Notes under the pieces: generated by a model
Told to the model about the DNA's origin: nothing
The model's database searches: none
The model's input: only the letters and a program-made list of their open reading frames with translations
Origin: Streptomyces fructofermentans
Lineage (GTDB): Bacteria > Actinomycetota > Actinomycetes > Streptomycetales > Streptomycetaceae
Length of the DNA: 64,000 bases
NCBI RefSeq assembly: GCF_014651055.1
Contig: NZ_BMWD01000016.1
Span: forward strand, 71,637-135,636
Reading direction: 5' to 3'
Translations under genes and position numbers: made by a program
Shown here: positions 1 through 9,365 of the stretch, one piece after another
How the letters are laid out: each line of letters opens with the position of its first letter
Numbering within the stretch: the first letter of the stretch is position 1

Positions 1-2139
1 TACCGGCTGCTCGCGGCCGTGGCGCGGCTCAGCGAGGACGACCTCATCGAAGCGCTCAGGGCCGCCGTGGGGGCCAACATCCTGCTCGCGACGACCGACG
101 GGGACGGCTACCGCTTCCGGCACTCCCTGGTCCGCGAGGCCGTCGGCGACGATCTGCTGCCCGGCGAACGCTCCCGCCTCAACCGCCGCTACGCGCAGGC
201 GCTGGAGGACGACCCCGCCCTCGTTCCGGCCGACGAGCGCGCGGCACGGCTGGCCAGCCACTGGTACCACGCGCACGATGCCGCCAAGGCCCTGCCGGCC
301 GTCCTCGACGCCTCCGTGGCGGCCCGGCGCAGGCACGCCTACTCGGAGCAACTGCGGCTCCTGGAGCGGGCGATGGAGCTGTGGGAGTCGGCACCCGAGG
401 AGGTCAGGGCGGCCCTGCGGCCGGTCGACTACACCGAGGTCTACCCGCCCTGCGGCTGCGACCCGGCGGCCACTCCGCTGCGCTATCTCGACCTGATGGC
501 CGAGGCGGCCGTCGCGGGCCGCTTCTGCGGGGAGCGCGAACGCGCCCTGAAGATCACCAAGCGGGCGCTGCACCTCCTGGAGGACGACGGAGACCCCCTG
601 CGCGCCGCCTGGTTCTGGACCCAGCGCTCCCGCCTCGTGGAGGCCCAGGGCCGCGGCGACGGCTGGCACGAACTGGCCACCGCCCAGGAACTCGTACGAG
701 GGCTGCCGCCCTCCGAGGTGCACGCCGACGTCCTCTCCAACGTCGCCAACTGGTCGATGGTCCACCGGCCCGGCCCGGAGGCACTCCTCGCCGCCGAACG
801 GGCCGTGGAGTACGCCCGGATGGTGGGCGCCCGCGACATCGAGCTGAACGCCCGGCTCACCCTGGCCGGACTCCTCGTCGAGTCCGGGGACATCGAGGCC
901 GGGCTCGCCGAGGCGCACGACGTCAAGGAGCGTGCCCGGGAACTGGGCGCCGCCTACGTCGTGGGCCGCGCCCATGTGAACCTGCCGTCCCACCTGGAGG
1001 GCATCGGACGCTCCCGGGACGCCGTCGCGATCCTCCGCGAAGGGGTCGAACTCGCCCGGGGACTGGGCCTGCTGGACACCGAGGCCTGGGTGTGGGGAAA
1101 CCTCGCCGAGTCCCTCCACTCCCTGGGCCGCTGGGACGAGGCCAGCGAGGCGGCGGTCAACTCGGAACGCGTCGGCCAGAGCGCCAAGCCCCGGGGCTTC
1201 CACGCCACCGTGCACGCCGTCCTCGCGCTGGCCCGCGGCGAGCTGGCCGAGGCCGGACGTCAACTGGCCGCCGCACGGCGGCACTTCGGCTCGCACGACT
1301 GCGTGCCCCAGCACATGCTGCCGCTCAGTACCCTGGCGATCGGCGTCGCGGCGGGGGAGGGCCGCCTCCTCGACGCGCGGACCGAACTGGTCGCGGCCGT
1401 GCGCCACGGCTTCCCGCCCGGCACCCACCGCTACGGCTGGCGGCTGCTGCTCGCCTCCGCCATCGCCGAGGCCGACGCCCGCGCACTGCCCGCCGCCGAA
1501 CCGGGCCGTGCCGAGGCCCTGGGGCGTCTGCGCACGACCGCCAAGGCGCTCGCCGCGAACGTGCCCGTCTGGCAGGCCCACGAACTGTGGGTTCGGGCCG
1601 AGCTGCTGCGCGCCGAGGGCAGGGACACCCCCGACGACTGGTCCGACACGGTCACCGCGTTCGAGCCGCTGGAGCGCCCGTACGACCTCGCCCGGGTCCG
1701 CCACCGGCACGCCGAGTCCCTGCTGCTCTCGGGCGGCGGCGAGGAGGCACGGCACCGCGCCACCGAACTGCTCAGGCCGGCCCGGGCCGTGGCGGAGCAC
1801 CTGAGGGCCCGCCCGCTCGCCGAGTCCGTCGCGCTGCTCGCGCAGCGCGCCCGCCTCACGCTCGCCGCCGCCCCCGAGCGCATGGTCCTCGCGCCCGCCG
1901 ACCCGGTCGAGGCGCTGGGCCTGACGAGCAGGGAACGGGACGTCCTGCGGCTGGTCGCCGCGGGCCGCAGCAACCGCCAGATCGCCGAGGAACTGTTCAT
2001 CTCCCCGAAGACGGCCAGCGTCCACGTGTCCAACATCCTCGCCAAGCTCAGCGTCTCGGGGCGTGGCGAGGCGGCCGCGCTGGCGCACCGGATGAGGCTG
2101 TTCCCGCCCGAGGCCGACCCCGCCCGGACGGCCGGCTGA
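1..2139 (+). CDS. LuxR-family transcriptional regulator, large ATPase type, 5' end outside the window
   Basis: The reading frame is open from the first base, so the protein begins upstream and only its last ~712 residues are seen. The C-terminus is a clear LuxR/GerE helix-turn-helix (residues about 635-700 of the visible part: LTSRERDVLRLVAAG, then SNRQIAEELFISPKTASVHV). The middle is alpha-helical with TPR-like repeats (for example ARLTLAGLLVESGDIEAGLAEA). This matches the STAND/LAL regulators, whose N-terminal P-loop ATPase would lie outside. These proteins usually activate catabolic or secondary-metabolite genes. The target cannot be told, because the upstream neighbours are missing. Confidence 0.9.
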   Translation, partial: YRLLAAVARLSEDDLIEALRAAVGANILLATTDGDGYRFRHSLVREAVGDDLLPGERSRLNRRYAQALEDDPALVPADERAARLASHWYHAHDAAKALPAVLDASVAARRRHAYSEQLRLLERAMELWESAPEEVRAALRPVDYTEVYPPCGCDPAATPLRYLDLMAEAAVAGRFCGERERALKITKRALHLLEDDGDPLRAAWFWTQRSRLVEAQGRGDGWHELATAQELVRGLPPSEVHADVLSNVANWSMVHRPGPEALLAAERAVEYARMVGARDIELNARLTLAGLLVESGDIEAGLAEAHDVKERARELGAAYVVGRAHVNLPSHLEGIGRSRDAVAILREGVELARGLGLLDTEAWVWGNLAESLHSLGRWDEASEAAVNSERVGQSAKPRGFHATVHAVLALARGELAEAGRQLAAARRHFGSHDCVPQHMLPLSTLAIGVAAGEGRLLDARTELVAAVRHGFPPGTHRYGWRLLLASAIAEADARALPAAEPGRAEALGRLRTTAKALAANVPVWQAHELWVRAELLRAEGRDTPDDWSDTVTAFEPLERPYDLARVRHRHAESLLLSGGGEEARHRATELLRPARAVAEHLRARPLAESVALLAQRARLTLAAAPERMVLAPADPVEALGLTSRERDVLRLVAAGRSNRQIAEELFISPKTASVHVSNILAKLSVSGRGEAAALAHRMRLFPPEADPARTAG

Positions 2140-2220
2140 GCACCGGCTGAGGAGCACGGCCGGCCGAGCACCGCGGGGTGAGGCATACGCTGGAGGGGAC
2201 TCCGGGCCGAGGGAGGCACC

Positions 2221-2445
2221 GTGTTCAACCTGATCGAGGAGCTCTTCGCACCGGGCCGCAAACACACCGACGAGGAACGCAAGCGGCTGGAACTGACCCG
2301 CGTGGACCTGAACGACGGCGACCCCGGCCGGGGCCCGATAGACCTCGCCTCCGGCAAGGTCGTCGTTCGGGTCCCGACGCAGCCCGAAGCCGAGCCCGAA
2401 GCCGAGCCCGGAGCCGAAGCTGAGGAGCCGGGCGCCCCGGCCTGA
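2221..2445 (+). CDS. Small conserved acidic protein (DUF6191-like)
   Basis: A 74-residue protein with a GTG start preceded by a strong GGAGG at the right distance. The N-terminus MFNLIEELFAPGRKHTDEER followed by RVDLNDGDPGRGPIDLASGKV resembles a small family that recurs in Streptomyces (DUF6191, from memory). The C-terminus is a Glu/Pro/Ala repeat (PEAEPEAEPGAEAEEP). There is no signal peptide or membrane segment. It sits 80 bases after the LuxR regulator and convergent with the next gene. Function unknown. Confidence 0.75.
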   Translation: MFNLIEELFAPGRKHTDEERKRLELTRVDLNDGDPGRGPIDLASGKVVVRVPTQPEAEPEAEPGAEAEEPGAPA

Positions 2446-2495
2446 GGCGGAAGCCCTGTCCGGGTGCCGCCCTGTGAGTTCCGCAGCGGGCGCCG

Positions 2496-3656
2496 CTAGC
2501 TCACCTTCAGCTCCAGAATCCGGTCGTCCCCGTCCCCGGGCGATCCCCGTCCGTCCGTCTCGCTCGTCACCAGCCACAGCTTGTCCCCGCCCGCGGAGAC
2601 CACCGTCCGCAGCCGGCCGTACTCGCCCTTCAGGAAGGCCTGGGGCTCGGCGGACGCCTCCGTGCCGCGCAGCGGGACGCGCCACAGTCTCTGGCCCCTC
2701 AGGCCCGCCATCCAGATCGAGCCCTCGGCGTAGGCGATGCCGCTCGGCGAGGCCTCGTCGGTGTGCCACTGCGTGATCGGGTCGTGGTACTTCGCGTCGT
2801 CCGACGTGCCCTCGGCGTCCGGCCAGCCGTAGTTGTCGCCCGGCTTGATGTGGTTCAGCTCGTCCCAGGTGTCCTGCCCGAACTCCGAGGCGAACAGGCG
2901 CTGCCGGGAGTCCCACGCCAGGCCCTGCACATTGCGGTGGCCGTAGGTGTGGACGGGGGAGCCGAACGGGTTGCCCGGGGCGGGCTCGCCCTCCGGTGTC
3001 AGCCGGAGGATCTTGCCGCCCGTGGACTTCTTGTCCTGGGCCAGCTCGGTGGCGTAGGTCTCGCCCGTGCCCACGTACAGCATCTTGTCCGGGCCGAAGG
3101 CGATCCGGCCGCCGTTGTGGTTGGTGCCCTTGGGGATGCCCTTGAAGACGGTGTCCGGGGCGCCCAGCTGTTCGCCCGCCGGCCTCTTCTCGTCGTACAG
3201 CATGCGGGCGATGCGGTTGTCCGAGTCCGTCGTGAAGTACGCGTAGACCATGTGGTCCGACGCGTACGACGGGGAGAGCGCCAGGCCCATCAGGCCGCCC
3301 TCGCCCGCCGGGGCGACTCCGGGGACCGATCCCACCTCGGTCTTCCTGCCGGTCCTCCCGTCGATCCGCGTGATCGTCCCCTCGTCCCGCGAGGACACCA
3401 GCAGGTCGCCGTCGGGCAGCGGCGCGAGCCCCCAGGGTGTTCTGAGGTCCTCGGCGACGGTCCGCACGACCTTCACGGAGCCCTTCGCCGGCGGTGTCTC
3501 CTCGGCGGCCCGCCCCGGCGCCGAGGAGCCGGGTTCCGAGCTTCCCGCTGACGAGGTCCCGCCCGATTCCGGCTCCGCCCCGCCGCCGGAGGAGCACCCG
3601 GCCGTCAGAAGGAGCGCGGCTGTGGCCAACACGGCCGTCACAGCTCGTCGTTGCAC
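2496..3656 (-). CDS. PQQ-dependent sugar dehydrogenase-like lipoprotein
   Basis: This is a 386-residue secreted lipoprotein. The GTG start at 3656 has a GAAGGGA ribosome site about 8 bases upstream and gives a short signal peptide ending in the lipobox LTAGC, with the lipidated Cys near residue 21. A Ser/Gly/Glu-rich linker follows, then a six-bladed propeller of the glucose/sorbosone dehydrogenase family (LRTPWGLAPLPDGDLLVSSR, GGLMGLALSPSY, GTNHNGGRIAFGPDKMLYVG, HRNVQGLAWD). The family oxidises sugars at the cell surface with pyrroloquinoline quinone; the substrate here is unknown. The frame stays open further upstream, but that part lacks a signal peptide. It is monocistronic and faces the preceding gene tail to tail. 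Confidence 0.88.
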   Translation of the reverse strand: MQRRAVTAVLATAALLLTAGCSSGGGAEPESGGTSSAGSSEPGSSAPGRAAEETPPAKGSVKVVRTVAEDLRTPWGLAPLPDGDLLVSSRDEGTITRIDGRTGRKTEVGSVPGVAPAGEGGLMGLALSPSYASDHMVYAYFTTDSDNRIARMLYDEKRPAGEQLGAPDTVFKGIPKGTNHNGGRIAFGPDKMLYVGTGETYATELAQDKKSTGGKILRLTPEGEPAPGNPFGSPVHTYGHRNVQGLAWDSRQRLFASEFGQDTWDELNHIKPGDNYGWPDAEGTSDDAKYHDPITQWHTDEASPSGIAYAEGSIWMAGLRGQRLWRVPLRGTEASAEPQAFLKGEYGRLRTVVSAGGDKLWLVTSETDGRGSPGDGDDRILELKVS

Positions 3657-3968
3657 GATCAGGATCCCTTCGACGCGGCAGGTTCTACTTTTCATACACC
3701 GCTCGGGCCTCACGAGTTCCCGATCACCGCACACCGAATCCCCGGACCACGCCCGAATCGGGTGATCCCGCCGCCCGCCGCCCGCCGCCCGCCGCCTGCC
3801 GCCTGCCGCCCGCCGCCCCGGCATCGCGGCAGTCCCGCAGCCCGGCACGGTCCGCCCGCACTGCCCCGCCGCCGTGGCGGCCCGCCGCCCTGGCGGCCCG
3901 CGGCCCGCGGCCCTCCCGGCCGCGCACCCCGCGGTCCGCGTCGCCCGGGACGGCTGACCGGTGCCCCC
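3657..3968. repeat. 312-base gap with a CCCGCCG tandem repeat
   Basis: No convincing gene lies in this gap between two minus-strand genes. It carries the promoter side of the sugar dehydrogenase gene and, around 3768-3820, a run of about seven imperfect 7-bp CCCGCCG units. Short inverted matches TCACC (near 3724) and GGTGA (near 3761) flank the repeat-proximal part and could be an operator, but this is weak. Confidence 0.5.
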
Positions 3969-4967
3969 TCAGTCCCAGGAACCCAGCGCCGCGGGCAGCC
4001 CCGTCACCTCCGCCAGGTCCTCCGCGGTCAGGCGCAGGCCCGTCGCCCGCGCGTTCTCGGCCGCCCAGCGCTCGCGCTTCGTGCCCGGTACGGGCACCAC
4101 GTGCCGGCCCCGCGAGAGCACCCAGGCGAGGGCGACCTGCGCGGGTGTGGTCCCGTCCCCGTGCCGCGCGGCCACCCGCCGCAGTCCGGCGACCACGCGC
4201 TGGTTCGCGGCCATCATCTCGGCGGTGAAGCGGGGGTGCCTGGCCCGCACGTCGTCGCGTTCGAATCCCCCGCCCGGGGTGAGGGTCCCGGTCAGGAAGC
4301 CGTTGCCGAGCGGCATCGCCGCCAGGAAGCCGACGCCGCGCGCCTCGCACCACGGCAGCAGCGCGTCCAGGGCCTCCGCCGACCACACCGACAGCTCGGC
4401 CTCCACCGTGCTCACCGGGAAGACCTGCTGAACCCGTTCGAGCTGCCGGATCGTTCCGTCGTGGAGCCCCGTGCCCGACCCGCGGCGGGAGTGCGCCCCG
4501 ACCGCGCACAGGCCGAGCGCCCGCACCTTGCCCGCCGAGACCAGCTCGGCCATGGCGCCCCATGTCTCCTCTACCGGCACCTCGGGGTCCGCGCGGTGCA
4601 GCTGGTAGAGGTCGATGACGTCCGTCTGGAGGCGGCGCAGCGAGGCGTCGCAGGCTCGCTTCACGTATCCGGGACGGCCGTTGGCGACGATGTGCTGCTC
4701 ACCCACGAGCAGGCCCACCTTGGTCGACAGGAAGGCCTCGGAGCGCCGTTCCCGCAGGGCGCGCCCCACGAGCAGTTCGTTGGTGAAGGGCCCGTACATG
4801 TCGGCGGTGTCCAGCAGTGTCGTCCCGTGGTCGAGCGCGGTGTGCACGGTCCGCAGCGATTCGGCGCCCCGCTGCTGGGAACCCGAGTACGCCCAGCTCA
4901 TCGGCATGCACCCGAGGCCGACGGCCCCCACTTCCAGCGCCGCCGCCCCGATCGTCCTGCGCTCCAC
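3969..4967 (-). CDS. Aldo/keto reductase
   Basis: A 332-residue NADPH-dependent oxidoreductase of the AKR superfamily. The GTG start at 4967 is favoured by the AGGGAGG site about 9 bases upstream, over an ATG nine codons earlier. Family marks in order are VGLGCMPMSWAY, LLDTADMYGP (catalytic Asp and Tyr), LSTKVG (Lys), VIDLYQLHR (His), a C-terminal AWVLSRGRHVVPVPGTK phosphate-binding segment, and NARATGLRLT. It would reduce aldehydes or ketones in the cytosol; the substrate is unknown. It is divergent from the 2-hydroxyacid dehydrogenase gene with only 75 bases between starts, so the two may share a control region. Confidence 0.92.
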   Translation of the reverse strand: MERRTIGAAALEVGAVGLGCMPMSWAYSGSQQRGAESLRTVHTALDHGTTLLDTADMYGPFTNELLVGRALRERRSEAFLSTKVGLLVGEQHIVANGRPGYVKRACDASLRRLQTDVIDLYQLHRADPEVPVEETWGAMAELVSAGKVRALGLCAVGAHSRRGSGTGLHDGTIRQLERVQQVFPVSTVEAELSVWSAEALDALLPWCEARGVGFLAAMPLGNGFLTGTLTPGGGFERDDVRARHPRFTAEMMAANQRVVAGLRRVAARHGDGTTPAQVALAWVLSRGRHVVPVPGTKRERWAAENARATGLRLTAEDLAEVTGLPAALGSWD

Positions 4968-5042
4968 GTGGCCGCACCCTCCCTCTTCCGGCACCCCAAA
5001 CTAGCCGCTGGGTCCCGGGGTGCTTCGCATAGCCTCCTGACC

Positions 5043-5984
5043 ATGACGTACGAAGTGTGGCTCCCGTTTCGGACCGACGACCTCGAAGGCCTCCCCGAAG
5101 GGCTCAACTACCGCTTCTGGGACGGTGACCAGGACTTTCCGGGGGACCCCGGGGAGTGCGCGTTCTATGTCGTGCCCTACATGAAGGGGGGCGACGTCGC
5201 GGTGCGGCCCATGGCGGACCTGCGGTCCGTACGGGTCGTGCAGACGCTGTCCGCGGGCATCGACCACGTGGAGCCCGGACTCGGACTCCTGCCCGACGGC
5301 GTCCAGTTGTGCAACGCGCGCGGTGTGCACGACGCCAGCACCGCCGAACTCGTGCTGACGCTGATCCTCTCCTCGCTGCGCGGCATTCCCGACTTCGTCC
5401 GCGCGCAGGACCGCGGCGAGTGGGGCGGCGGGTTCCGGCCCGCGCTCGCCGACAAGTCCGTCCTGATCGTCGGGTACGGGGCCGTCGGCGCGGCCGTCGA
5501 GGACCGGCTCGCGCCCTTCGAGCTCGCGCGGGTGGCGCGCGTCGCGCGCTCCGCACGCGATACGTCGCGCGGCCCCGTGCACCCGGTCACCGCCCTGCCC
5601 GAACTCCTGCCGGAGGCTGACGTGGTGGTGCTCATCACGCCGCTCACCGAGCAGACGAGGGGACTGGCCGGAGCGGAGTTCCTCGGCCGTATGAAGGACG
5701 GCGCGCTCCTCGTGAACGCCGCCCGCGGCGCGGTGGTCGACACCAAGGTGCTGCTGGGCGAGCTGGAGAGCGGACGGCTGCGGGCGGCGCTCGACGTCAC
5801 CGATCCCGAACCGCTGCCCCCGGGGCACCCGTTGTGGCACGCGCCGGGTGTGCTCATCAGCCCCCACGTGGGCGGTCCGACGTCCGCGTTCTTCCCGCGC
5901 GCGAAGCGGCTGCTGGTGGATCAGTTGAACCGGTTCGTGAACCGGGAACCACTGCGGAACGTGGTCATTACGACGGGCGCGTAG
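5043..5984 (+). CDS. D-isomer-specific 2-hydroxyacid dehydrogenase
   Basis: A 313-residue NAD(P)-dependent dehydrogenase. The start MTYEVWLPFR is the first plausible one after the divergent promoter. The Rossmann motif is VLIVGYGAVGAAV. The family signature includes LVNAARGAVVDTKVL (catalytic Arg) and the catalytic His in ISPHVGGPTSAF. The Glu region LDVTDPEPLPPGHPLW is also present. Length and order fit the single-domain-pair family without an ACT domain, unlike SerA further on. It interconverts a 2-oxoacid and a D-2-hydroxyacid; which one is unknown. Confidence 0.92.
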   Translation: MTYEVWLPFRTDDLEGLPEGLNYRFWDGDQDFPGDPGECAFYVVPYMKGGDVAVRPMADLRSVRVVQTLSAGIDHVEPGLGLLPDGVQLCNARGVHDASTAELVLTLILSSLRGIPDFVRAQDRGEWGGGFRPALADKSVLIVGYGAVGAAVEDRLAPFELARVARVARSARDTSRGPVHPVTALPELLPEADVVVLITPLTEQTRGLAGAEFLGRMKDGALLVNAARGAVVDTKVLLGELESGRLRAALDVTDPEPLPPGHPLWHAPGVLISPHVGGPTSAFFPRAKRLLVDQLNRFVNREPLRNVVITTGA

Positions 5985-6404
5985 CCCTCGGCGTTCCAAG
6001 CCCTCCCTCTCTCCGTCCGCACCGGGGAGAGGCGGGCCCCGCGCCGAGCACCCTCCGCAGTCCTCCGAATGCGGGCCGTGCCCGCATCCGTGCTGGTAGT
6101 TACGGAGCGTAGAGGAACTATGTCCCTGAGTGACGATCCTGGTGTATCGTCCCGACAGGGGATGCGCCGGGCAGCGTGCGGCGCGGGGACGGAGACAGCA
6201 ACTGCGAGGGGGGCGACGGGCGATGCATGGCCTATGGACCAACGATCCGACGCGGCGGGGTCGCCGACGGCGACCCTGGAGCGCACCGACGCGCGGTCGC
6301 GGCCCCGGAGGCAGGCACCGGCGGCCCGCCGGCCGCCGGCGGCACGCGCAGCCCGCAGGCCGGGACCAGAGGGACGCGGGGGCGGCACGGACCGGAGTGA
6401 CGCG
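5985..6404 (+). promoter_or_regulatory. Leader and promoter region of the GGDEF/EAL gene
   Basis: If the downstream gene starts at 6405, this 420-base stretch is non-coding. It holds an 8-bp hairpin ATGCGGGC-CGT-GCCCGCAT (6069-6087), probably the terminator of the dehydrogenase gene. It also holds a near-match to the BldD box (6099-6113) and an inverted repeat GACGAT-N8-ATCGTC (6132-6151). Part of it (from 6120 or 6234) may instead be coding if an earlier start is used. Confidence 0.45.
6099..6113. promoter_or_regulatory. BldD-box-like sequence
   Basis: GTTAC-GGAGC-GTAGA fits the BldD consensus nTnAC(N5)GTnAn except for one base in the right half. BldD is the c-di-GMP-binding developmental repressor of Streptomyces and is known to sit on promoters of c-di-GMP enzymes. 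Its place just upstream of a GGDEF/EAL gene makes the match more than random, but this is inference. Confidence 0.35.
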
Positions 6405-9365
6405 GTGAGCTCGCCGGGTGCCGTGCTGACCCGCCGCCCGTTCCGCGACGACGGCACGGGCGTGGTCCCGCAACTCGTCCTCGCCCTGGTCTGCGCGGTG
6501 TACGCCGTGGGCTCGGCCCTCGGCTGGGGATCGCCCCGACTGGCCCTCATCATGGGCGACTTCGGCCTGAGCGCGGCCGCCGCCACCGCGGCCGTCTCCT
6601 GCTTCTTCTGCGCCCGCACCCGCCGCAGCCGCTTTCGACCCGCGTGGCTGCTCTTCTCGCTCTCGTCCGCGATGGCCGCCGCCGGCAACTTCGTCTGGGG
6701 CTGGTACGAGGTCGTCCTGGACAGCCCTGTGCCGAGCCCGAGTTACGCCGACCTGTTCTTCCTGTGCTTCGCGCCGCCGGCCATCGTGGGCCTGCTCGTC
6801 CTCGCCAAACGCCCAGTGAGCAGGGCGGGTTGGGTCTGCCTGTCGCTCGACGCCTGGCTCATCGGCGGCTCCCTGCTCACGCTCTCCTGGAGTCTCGCGC
6901 TCGCGCAGGCGGCGAAGGAGGAGGGGCCGAGCGTCGCGCACACCGCGCTGTCGCTGGCGTACCCCCTGCTCGACATCGCCCTGGTGAGCATGGTGCTCGC
7001 GCTGCACTTCAGGCGGTCGGCGGTGAACCGCTCCGCGGTGAACACCGCGATCGGTGCCCTCGCCCTGACGGTGATGTGCGACGCCCTGTTCACCTCCCCC
7101 CTGCTGCACAACGGCTACCGCTCGGGGCAGTTGCTCGACGCCGGCTGGTTCGCGGGCTCCCTGCTGCTCGCCTACGCCCCCTGGGTGGGGCAGCGCCAGG
7201 GGCCCGCGGAGGACCAGGGGCGCACGCGTGTGGTCCATGGGCACGTACCGGGCCACCGGCAGGGGCAGCCCGCACCCGCGCCCGGACAGGACGGCGGGCG
7301 CAGCCGGTACCAGGCCAGCCGCCCCATCACGAGTTCGCTGGCGGCGCTCACCCCGTACCTGGCCGCCGCCGTCTGCACGCTGGGCATCCTCTACAACGTG
7401 CTCAACGGCCGCAGCGTCGACCGCGTGGTGCTGGTCACCGGCGGCACGGTCGTGCTCGCCCTCGTCGTGCGCCAGGGCATCATGCTCATCGACAACATCA
7501 CCCTCACCCAGGAACTGGCGCAGAAGGAGAACCACTTCCGCTCCCTGGTGCAGGGCTCCAGCGACGTCATCATGATCGCCGCCCCGAACGGCATCCTGCG
7601 GTACGTCAGCCCCGCCGCGGCCGGAGTCTACGGACGGACCGCCGAGGAGCTGGTGGGGTCCGAACTCGCCTCGCTGATCCACCCGGAGGACCTGGGCTGC
7701 GTGGTGCACGAGGTGCGCCGCTTCCTCGCCGCCAGCCCCTCCGAGGAACCCACCACACGTATCGAGTGCCGCTTCAAGTCGGGCGACGACGGCTGGCTCA
7801 ACGTCGAGTCGACCGTCAACCGCCATCACGGCGGACTCATCTTCAACAGCCGCGACGTGACCGAACGGGTCCGCCTCCAGGCGCAGTTGCAGCACAACGC
7901 GGAGCACGACCCGCTGACCGACCTGCCCAACCGCGCCCTGTTCACCAAGCGCGTCGGGCAGGCGCTCTCCGGCCGCCGCTCCTCCGACCGCGGCACCGCC
8001 GTCCTCTTCATCGACCTGGACGGCTTCAAGGCGGTCAACGACACGATCGGGCACCAGGCCGGGGACGAGCTCCTCGTGCAGGCCGCCCGCAGGCTCCAGG
8101 ACGCGGTCCGCCACGGGGACACCGCCTCACGGCTCGGCGGCGACGAGTTCGCGGCCCTGATCGTCGGCGACGGCACCCGGGACCGCACCGCACGCGAACA
8201 CCACATCGTCGAACTCGCCGACCGGCTCCGCGTCACCCTCTCCCAGCCGTACAGCATCGACGGCAACGATGTCCGGGTGGCGGCCTCCATCGGGGTGGCC
8301 TTCTCCGAGCCCGGGCTGGGGGCGGGCGAGCTGCTGCGCAACGCGGACCTGGCGATGTACCGCGCGAAGGCCGCGGGCAAGGGCCGCGTCGAGCTGTACG
8401 CGCCGCAGATGCAGCAGGACGTCGTACGCAAGGCGGAGCTGGCCACCCGGCTGCGGGCCGCCCTGCACGACGGCGAGTTCGCGCTGCTGCACCAGCCCGT
8501 GGTCTCCCTCGCCACCGGCCGGATCACCTCGGTCACCGCCCAGGCGCGCTGGCGCTCCGCCCAGGGCGTCCTCTTCACGCCCGCCGAGTTCCTGAGGGTC
8601 GCCGAGGACAGCGAGCGCACCGCCGAGCTGGGCCGCTGGATGCTGGAGGAGGCGGTCGAGCAGGCCGCCGAGCGCAGCGCCACGGGGCTCGCCGTGCCCG
8701 TCGCGGTACGGATGACCGCCCGCAGGCTCCTCGACCGGTCCATGCCCCTGGGTTCGGTCGAGGCCCTGCTGACCCGGCACGGCCTCCCCTCGGGCGCGCT
8801 GATCGTCGAACTGGCCGAAACCGACCCCAAGGTCTCCCTGGACGAGCTGGAGCGCCGGCTGAACGCGCTCAGACGGCTGGGCGTCCGGATCGCCCTGGAC
8901 GGATTCGGCAGCGGGTACGCCGCGATCACCGTGCTGCGCCGCCTCCCCGTCGACGTACTGAAGCTGGACCGCGGTCTGGTCGAGGGCGTCGTCGAGTCCG
9001 CCCGGCTGCACAAGATCACCAGCGGGCTGCTGAGGATCGCGGGGGACCTCGGGCTCCAGTCCGTGGCCGAGGGGGTCGACCTGCCCGAACAGGTCATCGC
9101 CCTACGCTCGATGGGGTGTACACACGGACAGGGCATGGCGTTCTCGGGTCCCCTGGACGAGTACCGAATGCGCCGCGCTCTGGCGGCCGGCGCCTACCCC
9201 GTGCCGCACGGACCGGTCGAGCCCGTCTTCGCGGGAAGCGGCGGCAGCGGCGGTGTCTTCGCAGGTGGGGGCGCCAGTGTGTACGCGGCGGGGGCGTCGT
9301 CGGGAGGCTACGGGACCGGTACGGCCCTGCGTTCACATAATGAGACTCCCGTCCCACCCACTTGA
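6405..9365 (+). CDS. Membrane PAS-GGDEF-EAL protein with degenerate EAL domain
   Basis: This predicted c-di-GMP signalling protein has 986 residues from the GTG at 6405, which has GGAG 7 bases upstream. In-frame starts at 6120 and 6234 would add a Pro/Arg/Ala-rich extension. About ten hydrophobic segments fill residues 15-365, followed by a PAS domain (about 375-490), a GGDEF domain (GGDEF at 578-582) and an EAL-like domain (about 690-950). The GGDEF motif is intact and has an RxxD inhibitory site five residues before it. The EAL domain looks inactive: EALLRW reads TAQARW, the DDFG loop reads DGFG, and the NLS Asn is lost. So it is probably a membrane-bound diguanylate cyclase whose EAL part is a regulatory or binding module. 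It ends just before the ilv leader. Confidence 0.9.
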   Translation: MSSPGAVLTRRPFRDDGTGVVPQLVLALVCAVYAVGSALGWGSPRLALIMGDFGLSAAAATAAVSCFFCARTRRSRFRPAWLLFSLSSAMAAAGNFVWGWYEVVLDSPVPSPSYADLFFLCFAPPAIVGLLVLAKRPVSRAGWVCLSLDAWLIGGSLLTLSWSLALAQAAKEEGPSVAHTALSLAYPLLDIALVSMVLALHFRRSAVNRSAVNTAIGALALTVMCDALFTSPLLHNGYRSGQLLDAGWFAGSLLLAYAPWVGQRQGPAEDQGRTRVVHGHVPGHRQGQPAPAPGQDGGRSRYQASRPITSSLAALTPYLAAAVCTLGILYNVLNGRSVDRVVLVTGGTVVLALVVRQGIMLIDNITLTQELAQKENHFRSLVQGSSDVIMIAAPNGILRYVSPAAAGVYGRTAEELVGSELASLIHPEDLGCVVHEVRRFLAASPSEEPTTRIECRFKSGDDGWLNVESTVNRHHGGLIFNSRDVTERVRLQAQLQHNAEHDPLTDLPNRALFTKRVGQALSGRRSSDRGTAVLFIDLDGFKAVNDTIGHQAGDELLVQAARRLQDAVRHGDTASRLGGDEFAALIVGDGTRDRTAREHHIVELADRLRVTLSQPYSIDGNDVRVAASIGVAFSEPGLGAGELLRNADLAMYRAKAAGKGRVELYAPQMQQDVVRKAELATRLRAALHDGEFALLHQPVVSLATGRITSVTAQARWRSAQGVLFTPAEFLRVAEDSERTAELGRWMLEEAVEQAAERSATGLAVPVAVRMTARRLLDRSMPLGSVEALLTRHGLPSGALIVELAETDPKVSLDELERRLNALRRLGVRIALDGFGSGYAAITVLRRLPVDVLKLDRGLVEGVVESARLHKITSGLLRIAGDLGLQSVAEGVDLPEQVIALRSMGCTHGQGMAFSGPLDEYRMRRALAAGAYPVPHGPVEPVFAGSGGSGGVFAGGGASVYAAGASSGGYGTGTALRSHNETPVPPT
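9336..9341 (+). promoter_or_regulatory. Possible -10 element for the ilv leader
   Basis: CATAAT inside the end of the GGDEF/EAL gene lies about 58 bases before the leader-peptide start and stands out in a GC-rich setting. No good -35 is seen 17 bases upstream. An alternative TTGACA at 9362-9367 lacks a -10 at proper spacing. Weak call. Confidence 0.25.

Noticed and set aside
5001..8114. A 1037-codon open frame on the minus strand
   Set aside because: It runs antisense to the 2-hydroxyacid dehydrogenase and GGDEF/EAL genes, has low-complexity Arg/Gly/Glu content and no domain; such frames are expected opposite GC-rich genes.
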